From Rhodocyclaceae bacterium UBA2271 (GTDB lineage: Bacteria > Pseudomonadota > Gammaproteobacteria > Burkholderiales > Rhodocyclaceae), in assembly GCA_002347405.1 (NCBI GenBank), contig DDXB01000040.1:1-11337 (forward strand): a stretch of DNA of 11,337 nucleotides, read 5' to 3'. The translations under genes were made by a program, and so were the position numbers. Under the pieces are notes generated by a model. It saw nothing but the letters and a program-made list of their open reading frames with translations, was not told where the DNA came from and ran no database searches. Below are positions 5,268 to 11,337 of this stretch, in pieces (the first letter of the stretch is position 1; each line of letters opens with the position of its first letter).

Positions 5268-7950
5268 AGACGGTAACGGGATTGGGTTTATCGGGATCGA
5301 GGCCGTATTTCTTGATGGCCTCGCCAAGCCTGGCGACTTCGATCTGCCCTTCATCGGCCAGCGCGCGCAGACTGGCCAGGGTGATCCAGTAACGGTCGAC
5401 TTCGAAGAAATGCCGCAATTGCTCGCGCGTATCCGAACGGCCGAAGCCGTCAGTGCCGAGCACCACATAGCGGCGACCAATGGCCGCAACATAGGGGCGG
5501 ATCTGTTCGGCAAACAGGCGCACATAATCCGTCGCCGCAATCACCGGGCCCCGTGAGTCGCCCAGGCTGGTCGCCACATGGCAGAGCCGCTTCGGCTCAT
5601 CGGGATGCAGCAGGTGATGCCGCGTGCAGTTGTGGCCGTCGCGCGCCAGTTCGGTGAAGCTCGGGCAGCTCCACAGGTCGGACTCGACGCCCCAGTCGGC
5701 GCGCAGCAGTTCGGCGGCGGCGATGGCCTCGCGGAAGATCGTCCCCGAACCCAGCAGTTGCACGCGCGGACCGTTGTTGGCGGCACCCTTGCGGAAGCGG
5801 TACATGCCCTTGAGGATGTCCTGTTCGGCCCCCGCGGGCAGTGCCGGATGCTCGTAGTTCTCGTTCATCACCGTCAGGTAATAAAACACGTCCTCCTGCT
5901 CGGCCACCATGCGGCGCAGGCCGTCCTGCACGATCACCGCCAGCTCGTAGGCAAAGGTCGGGTCGTAGGAGATGCAGTTCGGAATGGTCGCGGAGAGCAC
6001 GTGCGAGTGGCCGTCCTCATGCTGCAGGCCTTCGCCGTTGAGCGTGGTGCGCCCGGCGGTGCCGCCGACCAGGAAGCCGCGTGCCCGCGAGTCGCCGGCC
6101 GCCCAGCACAGGTCCATGGTGCGCTGCAGGCCGAACATCGAGTAGAAGATGTAGAAGGGCAGCATCTGCACGCCGTGGGTCGAATAGGCGGTGGCGGCGG
6201 CGATCCAGTCCGACATGGCGCCGGCCTCGTTGATGCCTTCCTGCAGCATCTGGCCGTCCTTCGACTCCTTGTAGAACATCAGCTGGTCGGCGTCCTGCGG
6301 CACGTAGTTCTGGCCCTGCTGGTTCCAGATGCCGTACTGGCGGAACATGCCCTCCATGCCGAAGGTGCGCGACTCGTCGGGTACGATGGGCACCACGCGG
6401 CGACCGAGCACCTTGTCCTTGAGCAGCACGTTGAGGATGCGCACGAAGGCCATGGTGGTCGAGATTTCGCGGCCTTCGCCGGTGGCCTTGAGCAGCGCGT
6501 CGAAGGCCGCCAGCGGCGGAATCGGCTGCGGCTCAACGGCACGGCGCCGCTGCGGCAGGTAACCACCGAGCGCCATGCGATGGCCGCGCATGTATTCGAG
6601 TTCGGGCGAGCCATCCGCCAGCTTGAGATAAGGCAGGTTTTCCAGCTCGTCATCGCTGATCGGCAACTTGAAACGATCGCGGAAGGCGCGGATGGAAGTG
6701 GTGCCCATCTTCTTCTGCTGGTGGGTGATGTTCTGCGCCTCGCCCGATTCGCCCATGCCGTAGCCCTTGATGGTCTTGGCGAGGATGACGGTCGGCTGGC
6801 CGGTGTGATTCATGGCGGCCTGGTAGGCGGCATACACCTTGTGCGGATCGTGGCCGCCGCGGTTGAGCCGCCAGACATCGTCGTCGGTCCAGTTGGCGAC
6901 CATCGCCTTGAGTTCCGGCGTGTTGAAGAAATACTCGCGTACATAGGCGCCGTCCTTCGACTTGAAGGTCTGGTATTCGCCGTCCACGCACTCCATCATG
7001 CGCTGCCGCAGCAGGCCCTTCTTGTCCTGCGCCAGCAACGGGTCCCAATAGCTGCCCCAGACCACCTTGATGACGTTCCAGCCGGCGCCACGGAAATCGC
7101 CTTCAAGCTCCTGAATGATCTTGCCGTTGCCGCGCACCGGGCCGTCCAGCCGCTGCAGGTTGCAGTTGATGACAAAGATCAGGTTGTCGAGCTTTTCGCG
7201 CCCGGCCATGCCGATGGCGCCCATCGACTCGGGCTCGTCCATCTCGCCATCGCCCATGAAGGCCCAGACCTTGCGGCCGGTCACGTCGACATGACCACGG
7301 TCGTGCATGTATTTCATGAAGCGCGCCTGGTAAATCGCCTGCAGCGGGCCGAGGCCCATCGACACGGTCGGGAACTGCCAGAAATCCGGCATCAGCCAGG
7401 GGTGCGGATAGGACGTCAGGCCTTTGCCGTTGACGTCCTGGCGGAAACCGTCGAGCTGATCTTCGTTCAGGCGACCGAGCAGAAACGCGCGGGCATAGAT
7501 ACCGGGCGCCGAATGGCCCTGCACGAAGATCAGGTCGCCACCATGCGTTTCGGTCGGCGCACGCCAGAAGTGGATGAAGCCGACGTCATACAGCGTGGCC
7601 GCCGAGGCGAAGCTGGCGATGTGGCCGCCGAGATTCGAGTTGCCCTTGTTGGCGCGCAGCACCATCGCCAGCGCGTTCCAGCGCACGTAGGAGCGGATCT
7701 TGTTCTCGATGGCGTAGTCGCCCGGCGCGATGACCTGGCGGTCGGCCGGAATGGTATTGATGTATTCGGTATTGGCACAGTAGGGCTGGTTGATGCCGGC
7801 CAGGCGGCCGAGTTCGACCAGGCGCTCGATGAGAAAGTGCGCGCGCTCCGGGCCTTCCTGTTCGATTACCGCCTCGAGGGCGTCCAGCCATTCGCGGGTT
7901 TCCTGGCTGTCGGTGTCGAGGGGTGCCCCGTTGTTATTGTCGGTGGCCAT
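5266..7950 (-). CDS. aceE: Pyruvate dehydrogenase E1 component, homodimeric type
   Basis: E1 decarboxylates pyruvate with thiamine diphosphate and acetylates the lipoyl arm of E2, linking glycolysis to acetyl-CoA. The 894-residue product is close to E. coli AceE (887) and collinear with it. The ThDP/Mg2+ motif runs from GDGEMDEPES (233-242) to INCNLQRLDGPV (261-272). Also conserved are QGHSAPGIYARAFL, KTIKGYGMG, ARGFLVGGTAGRTTLNGEGLQHEDGHSH (split here as the ARGFLVGGTAGRT and LNGEGLQHEDGHS blocks), SFTELARDG and VLGTDGFGRSD. The ATG at 7950 has AGGAGG (7965-7960) at a 9-base spacing. It is the first gene of the aceE-aceF-lpdA operon and is divergent from the HD-GYP gene; repeats in the 239-base region upstream are candidates for its control. 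No pdhR-like regulator gene is in the window. Its long opposite-strand open frame is a codon-usage shadow. Confidence 0.97.
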   Translation of the reverse strand: MATDNNNGAPLDTDSQETREWLDALEAVIEQEGPERAHFLIERLVELGRLAGINQPYCANTEYINTIPADRQVIAPGDYAIENKIRSYVRWNALAMVLRANKGNSNLGGHIASFASAATLYDVGFIHFWRAPTETHGGDLIFVQGHSAPGIYARAFLLGRLNEDQLDGFRQDVNGKGLTSYPHPWLMPDFWQFPTVSMGLGPLQAIYQARFMKYMHDRGHVDVTGRKVWAFMGDGEMDEPESMGAIGMAGREKLDNLIFVINCNLQRLDGPVRGNGKIIQELEGDFRGAGWNVIKVVWGSYWDPLLAQDKKGLLRQRMMECVDGEYQTFKSKDGAYVREYFFNTPELKAMVANWTDDDVWRLNRGGHDPHKVYAAYQAAMNHTGQPTVILAKTIKGYGMGESGEAQNITHQQKKMGTTSIRAFRDRFKLPISDDELENLPYLKLADGSPELEYMRGHRMALGGYLPQRRRAVEPQPIPPLAAFDALLKATGEGREISTTMAFVRILNVLLKDKVLGRRVVPIVPDESRTFGMEGMFRQYGIWNQQGQNYVPQDADQLMFYKESKDGQMLQEGINEAGAMSDWIAAATAYSTHGVQMLPFYIFYSMFGLQRTMDLCWAAGDSRARGFLVGGTAGRTTLNGEGLQHEDGHSHVLSATIPNCISYDPTFAYELAVIVQDGLRRMVAEQEDVFYYLTVMNENYEHPALPAGAEQDILKGMYRFRKGAANNGPRVQLLGSGTIFREAIAAAELLRADWGVESDLWSCPSFTELARDGHNCTRHHLLHPDEPKRLCHVATSLGDSRGPVIAATDYVRLFAEQIRPYVAAIGRRYVVLGTDGFGRSDTREQLRHFFEVDRYWITLASLRALADEGQIEVARLGEAIKKYGLDPDKPNPVTV

Positions 7951-8028
7951 GTTGTGTTACCTCCTGTCGAGTGCTGCATGGTGCATGCCTGATGCGATAT
8001 TCCCGACGGATGTCATCAGGAATAGTCA

Positions 8029-8040
8029 ATTGTACACAAT
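8029..8040. promoter_or_regulatory. Possible GntR-type operator palindrome upstream of aceE
   Basis: ATTGTACACAAT has 5-base inverted arms around two bases. The core pattern GT-N-AC with symmetric flanks fits the general form of operators bound by GntR-family regulators, the family of PdhR and FadR. It lies 79 to 90 bases upstream of the aceE start. On the minus strand it includes TACAAT, a 5/6 match to a -10 element, although no good -35 is seen at the right distance. The regulator identity is inference only. Confidence 0.35.
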
Positions 8041-8100
8041 CAACCTTTCTCCGCCGCCTTCAATACTTGGCCACTTTCATGCGCACGGATGTCACTACGA

Positions 8101-8180
8101 AACATAAGTGATATTTTTCTATCGAATAACATAAGTGATACTTTTTATCGGCTTATACAGTCACTTTAGTGATAGATTCG
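8101..8180. repeat. Direct repeats in the aceE/HD-GYP divergent promoter region
   Basis: AACATAAGTGATA occurs exactly at 8101-8113 and 8128-8140. Each is followed, after a T-rich stretch, by TATCG (8120-8124 and 8146-8150), giving two units of 24 and 23 bases with a 27-base period. A degenerate third unit (8162-8180) keeps AGTGATA at 8168-8174 and ends in TTCG. Each full unit also holds a GATA...TATC inverted pair. The stretch is clearly more AT-rich than the genes around it. Repeated spaced sites between divergent genes usually bind a regulator; I do not recognise which. The third unit overlaps a possible GTG start of the HD-GYP gene. Confidence 0.6.
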
Positions 8181-8188
8181 CTAGCGAA
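8177..8188. promoter_or_regulatory. Perfect 12-base palindrome before the HD-GYP start
   Basis: TTCGCTAGCGAA is a perfect palindrome that ends one base before the ATG at 8190. It may be an operator, or a small mRNA stem in the initiation region, where I see no clear Shine-Dalgarno sequence. A function is not established by the sequence. Confidence 0.35.
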
Positions 8189-8189
8189 C

Positions 8190-9317
8190 ATGGGATACCC
8201 TCCGAGCCTCAGTGAGCCACTGGCTGTTGCCACAAGCACTGCCACGCTGCTAATCGTCGATGACATGCCAGAGAACCTGGCGGTACTGGGTGGCTTATTG
8301 CGCGACGCCGGCTATCAGGTGCGGGCGGCCAACTCGGGGCAGACCGCGCTGCGCTATGCCGCGCAGGAGCCACGCCCCGCAGTCATCCTGCTTGATGTGA
8401 TGATGCCCGGAATGGACGGTTACGCGGTACTTGAGCGGCTGCGGGCCGACCCGGCCACTCACGATACGCCCGTCATACTCCTCACCGCGCTCGCCGATGT
8501 CGCTGACGAACAGTACGGCCTGGCACAAGGCGCCGCCGACTACATCACCAAACCCTACCAGCCGCCGATCGTGCTGGCGCGCGTCAAGACCCAACTCGAA
8601 CTCAGGCGCGCCCATGACTGCCTGAAGGATCACAACGCCTTTCTCGAAACCGAAATCGCGCGGCGCATGGCCGAGAACGAGCATATCCAGGCGGTCAGCA
8701 TCCTGGCGCTGGCCAACCTGGCCGAGACGCGCGACCCGGAAACCGGCAACCACATCCTGCGCACCCAATCCTATGTGCGCCTGCTGGCGGAGCGACTCAG
8801 GCAGCACCCGCGCTTCGCCGCCTTCCTGTCCGGGCGCAACATCGAACTGCTGACCCGTTCCGCGCCACTCCACGACATCGGCAAGGTCGGCATCCCCGAC
8901 AACATCCTGCTCAAGCCCGGCAGTCTCAACATCGATGAGTGGCGCATCATGAAAACCCACGCCAAACTGGGTTCGGACGCCATCGAACGCGCCGAAGGGG
9001 CAAGCGGCGATCCACTGCCCTTCCTCATGCTGGCGAAGGAGATCGCCCACTGGCACCACGAGAAATGGGACGGCAGCGGCTATCCGGACGGACTGGCGGG
9101 CGAGGCGATTCCGCCCGCGGCCCGCCTCATGGCGCTGGCCGATGTCTTCGATGCCCTGATTTCGTGGCGGGTATACAAGAAACCGCTGCCTTTCGACGAA
9201 GCGCGGGACATCATCGCCGCCGGGCGCGGCACACATTTCGATCCGGACGTCACCGACGCCTTTCTTGCCGGCTTCGACGCCTTCGTCACCATCGCCGAGC
9301 GCCATGCCGACGCCTGA
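8190..9317 (+). CDS. Response regulator with HD-GYP domain (cyclic-di-GMP phosphodiesterase)
   Basis: This is a cytoplasmic two-component output protein of 375 residues, predicted to hydrolyse cyclic-di-GMP under control of phosphorylation. The receiver domain (about 18-140) has the acidic pair D24/D25, phospho-acceptor D69 in LLDVMMPGMDG, T99 and K121 in ITKPY. A helical linker leads to the HD-GYP domain (about 165-370), where all expected metal and catalytic residues are present: E184, H188, H228/D229, K232, H257, H289/H290 in HHEKWDGSGYP, the GYP at 297-299 and D318. An intact site favours an active enzyme. The ATG at 8190 is used; a GTG at 8169 would add seven residues but overlaps a repeat, and neither has a clear ribosome binding site. 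The last 14 bases overlap the sensor gene downstream, so the two are probably coupled. Confidence 0.92.
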   Translation: MGYPPSLSEPLAVATSTATLLIVDDMPENLAVLGGLLRDAGYQVRAANSGQTALRYAAQEPRPAVILLDVMMPGMDGYAVLERLRADPATHDTPVILLTALADVADEQYGLAQGAADYITKPYQPPIVLARVKTQLELRRAHDCLKDHNAFLETEIARRMAENEHIQAVSILALANLAETRDPETGNHILRTQSYVRLLAERLRQHPRFAAFLSGRNIELLTRSAPLHDIGKVGIPDNILLKPGSLNIDEWRIMKTHAKLGSDAIERAEGASGDPLPFLMLAKEIAHWHHEKWDGSGYPDGLAGEAIPPAARLMALADVFDALISWRVYKKPLPFDEARDIIAAGRGTHFDPDVTDAFLAGFDAFVTIAERHADA

Positions 9318-11337
9318 TAACTCACTGCCGCCATCCGCCCGCGGCAGGATGCTGCTGGCGGTCTTTGTCGCCTTCTCGCTGGCGATCACCGCCGCCGGAG
9401 CCTTCTTCTATCGGGCACTGGCCGACGACCTGATGCGGGACCGGCATGAAGAACTGACGGCGGTGGCCGCACTCAAGGCGCGGCAGGTGGAAGACTGGCT
9501 GGTTTACAACCGCGCGCTGGTAAAGGTTACCGCCGGCTCGGTCGTGTTCGCCGAAGCCATCGAAAACTGGGTGAAAACCGGCGACCCCAAACTGGAGCGG
9601 CGCGTGCGCGTCCGACTTGAAACCCTGCAGCGGGTCGAACAATCCGACGCCATCGAATTGTTCGACCCGGACGGCAAGAAGCTGCTGGGCGTCGGCGAAT
9701 CCGGCCATGCCCAGGCGGCATTACTCCCCCTGATTCCCGAGGCGCTCCTGCAATCCGCGCCCCTGTTGCTCGACCTGCACCGACATGCCGACGGGGTGGT
9801 TCACCTCGGCTTTCTCGCCGCCGTGCGCGACTCGGCCGCCCTCGACCAGCCGCCGGCGGCCCTGCTGCTCTACAGCATCAACACCGAGAAAGGCCTGCTG
9901 CCGCTGATCAAGGACTGGCCGCGGGCTTCCGCCAGCGGCGAGATCGTGCTGGTGCGCCGCGACAGCGACCAGGCGATGCATCTCACCGGCGTCCATCATG
10001 GCCAGGGCGCGCCGATGAGTCTCGGTATCCCCATGGACCAGACGCAGCGGCCCGCCGTCCAGGCGCTGCGGCATGGCGCCGGCATCTATGCCGGCCCCGA
10101 CTATAACGATACGCCGGTGCTGTTGGCCGCCTATCCGGTGGCAGGCACGCCCTGGATGCTGCTGGCCAAGGTCGATGAAGCGGAGGTGACGGCTGGCCTG
10201 CGGCAACTGGGCGCCACCACGCTCGTGCTGATGCTGCTGGCGATTGGCGCGGCTGGAGCCCTGGTCTTCATGTTCTGGCACCAGCAACAATTACGCACGG
10301 CCCTGGCGCAGGCCGAACAGGAACGCACCATCAGCCTGCTCGAACAACGCTTCGGCATCACCCTCAACAGCATCGGCGATGCGGTGATCGCGACCGACGC
10401 GGCCGGCAATGTCGAATTCCTCAATCCAATCGCGGCCAGCCTGACCGGCTGGTCATTTGACGACGCACGCGGCCGACCACTGGAAGAAATCTTCGTCATC
10501 GTCAATGAAGAAACCCGTCAGCCGGCGGAAAGCCCGGTGCGGCGCGTGCTGCGCGATGGGAAGATCGTCGGCCTGGCCAACCATACGCTCCTGATCGCCC
10601 GTGACGGTCGTGAAACGCCGATTTCCGACAGCGGCGCACCGATCCGCGCGGCAGACGAAACGGATGGGGTCTCCGGCGTGGTGCTGGTGTTCCGTGACCA
10701 GAGCGCCGAACAGGCCGCCACCCGCACCCTGCGCGAATCGGAAGCGAAATTTCGCCTGATTGCGGAAAACGCCAGCGATTTCATTTTCTGGTTTTCTCCC
10801 ACGGGCAACTTCATTTACGTCTCGCCCGCCTGCGAAAAGCTCACCGGCTATGCGCCGGAAGAATTCATGGCCGATCCCGGTCTGATGCTGCAAATCATCC
10901 ATCCCGACGATTGCGCCCGTGTCCAATCCTTCATGCAGAACATGTCCTCCGGCATGACCGAGACGTCTTTCCGGATCATGCATCGCGACGGCTCGGAGCG
11001 CTGGATCTCCCGCGTCTGCACCCCGGCAGTCGATGAAGAGGGTGTATGCGTCGGCCGGCATGGCCGCATGGCCGACATCACGGAGCGCAAGCGTTACGAG
11101 GAGCAATTGCGCAAGCTGGCGCTGGCCGTGGAGCAAAGCCCCGAAAGCGTCGTCATCACCGATCTGGCCGGCAATATTGAATACGTGAACGAAGCGTTCA
11201 CTACGGTCAGTGGCCTTGCCGCCGAAGAACTGATTGGCCAGAACCCGCGCATCCTCAAATCCGGCAAGACGCCGGCGGCGACCTACGTTGCGATGTGGGC
11301 TGCCCTGACCCAGGGTCAACCGTGGAAGGGTGAATTC
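9304..11337 (+). CDS. Membrane multi-PAS sensor protein (3' end outside the window)
   Basis: The frame is open from ATG 9304 to the last base, giving 678 residues without a stop, so the gene is incomplete. One membrane segment is at about 16-37, a predicted periplasmic sensing region spans about 40-300 (Cache-like in layout, family not certain), and a second segment is at about 304-325. A charged helical linker follows, then three PAS domains: about 349-470, 483-600 (with the PAC-type GRMADITERKRYEEQL) and from 605 to the end (ALAVEQSPESVVITDLAG...). The output domain is beyond the window: a GGDEF, GGDEF-EAL or histidine kinase module would all fit. The start overlaps the HD-GYP gene by 14 bases; an ATG at residue 16 is an alternative but would shorten the region before the first membrane segment. 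It probably signals to, or acts with, the HD-GYP regulator. Confidence 0.88.
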   Translation, partial: MPTPDNSLPPSARGRMLLAVFVAFSLAITAAGAFFYRALADDLMRDRHEELTAVAALKARQVEDWLVYNRALVKVTAGSVVFAEAIENWVKTGDPKLERRVRVRLETLQRVEQSDAIELFDPDGKKLLGVGESGHAQAALLPLIPEALLQSAPLLLDLHRHADGVVHLGFLAAVRDSAALDQPPAALLLYSINTEKGLLPLIKDWPRASASGEIVLVRRDSDQAMHLTGVHHGQGAPMSLGIPMDQTQRPAVQALRHGAGIYAGPDYNDTPVLLAAYPVAGTPWMLLAKVDEAEVTAGLRQLGATTLVLMLLAIGAAGALVFMFWHQQQLRTALAQAEQERTISLLEQRFGITLNSIGDAVIATDAAGNVEFLNPIAASLTGWSFDDARGRPLEEIFVIVNEETRQPAESPVRRVLRDGKIVGLANHTLLIARDGRETPISDSGAPIRAADETDGVSGVVLVFRDQSAEQAATRTLRESEAKFRLIAENASDFIFWFSPTGNFIYVSPACEKLTGYAPEEFMADPGLMLQIIHPDDCARVQSFMQNMSSGMTETSFRIMHRDGSERWISRVCTPAVDEEGVCVGRHGRMADITERKRYEEQLRKLALAVEQSPESVVITDLAGNIEYVNEAFTTVSGLAAEELIGQNPRILKSGKTPAATYVAMWAALTQGQPWKGEF

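Noticed and set aside
5256..5540. N-terminal extension of the aceF frame into aceE
   Set aside because: The extension overlaps aceE coding sequence, is not protein-like, and the lipoyl domain starts exactly at the ATG 5255 with a good ribosome binding site.
4423..5556. 377-codon plus-strand open frame opposite aceF
   Set aside because: Low-complexity Ala/Ser-rich translation that mirrors the aceF linkers and crosses into aceE antisense.
5578..7992. 804-codon open frame on the plus strand, opposite aceE
   Set aside because: Its product is rich in His, Arg, Val and Gly and shows no known domain. It is the mirror of the GC-biased codons of aceE, whose identity is certain.
8131..8159. TATACA (8154-8159) as a -10 element for the HD-GYP gene
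   Set aside because: Only 4/6 to consensus and no -35-like hexamer at 16 to 18 bases upstream.

Overview
The window reads as a GC-rich proteobacterial chromosome segment, most likely Betaproteobacteria. I lean towards the Rhodocyclales from the style of the PAS and HD-GYP proteins and the gene order, but that is an inference without a search. A homodimeric-type pyruvate dehydrogenase E1 followed by E2 and by an E3 carrying its own N-terminal lipoyl domain is the arrangement known from Ralstonia-like betaproteobacteria.

Layout. Five genes lie on the minus strand and are read from right to left: aceE (5266-7950), aceF (3798-5255) and lpdA (1811-3685), which together make the pyruvate dehydrogenase complex, then rpiA (853-1524, ribose-5-phosphate isomerase) and phoU (78-779, phosphate signalling regulator). 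A 239-base AT-rich divergent region (7951-8189) separates them from two plus-strand signalling genes. The first is a REC/HD-GYP response regulator, predicted to be a cyclic-di-GMP phosphodiesterase (8190-9317). The second, overlapping it by 14 bases, is a large membrane PAS sensor (9304 to the window end, incomplete). The sensor frame has no stop codon before the last base.

How the genes work together. AceE decarboxylates pyruvate, AceF carries the acetyl group on its lipoyl arm to CoA, and LpdA reoxidises the lipoyl group. RpiA serves the pentose phosphate pathway and PhoU the Pho regulon. A PhoB-type box with a well-spaced -10 element sits in the rpiA-phoU gap, so phoU probably has its own phosphate-responsive promoter. 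The HD-GYP regulator and the PAS sensor are probably translationally coupled and act in one pathway.

The least ordinary structure is a palindromic element of about 59 bases found twice, inside the coding sequence of aceF (4903-4961) and of lpdA (3291-3349, plus an extra arm to 3382). The copies differ at one base, whereas the nearby start of the paralogous lipoyl domains differs at 12 of 70 bases. Each copy is read in the same frame, adds a KGARLELNEA-type peptide to the flexible linker after the lipoyl domain, and has the shape of an intrinsic terminator on both strands. It resembles in principle the coding-frame palindromic elements known from Rickettsia. Further points are a hairpin that hides the lpdA ribosome binding site, a terminator-like hairpin just ahead of the rpiA ribosome binding site, related G-rich/palindromic modules on both sides of lpdA, and a 27-base-spaced direct repeat in the divergent promoter region.
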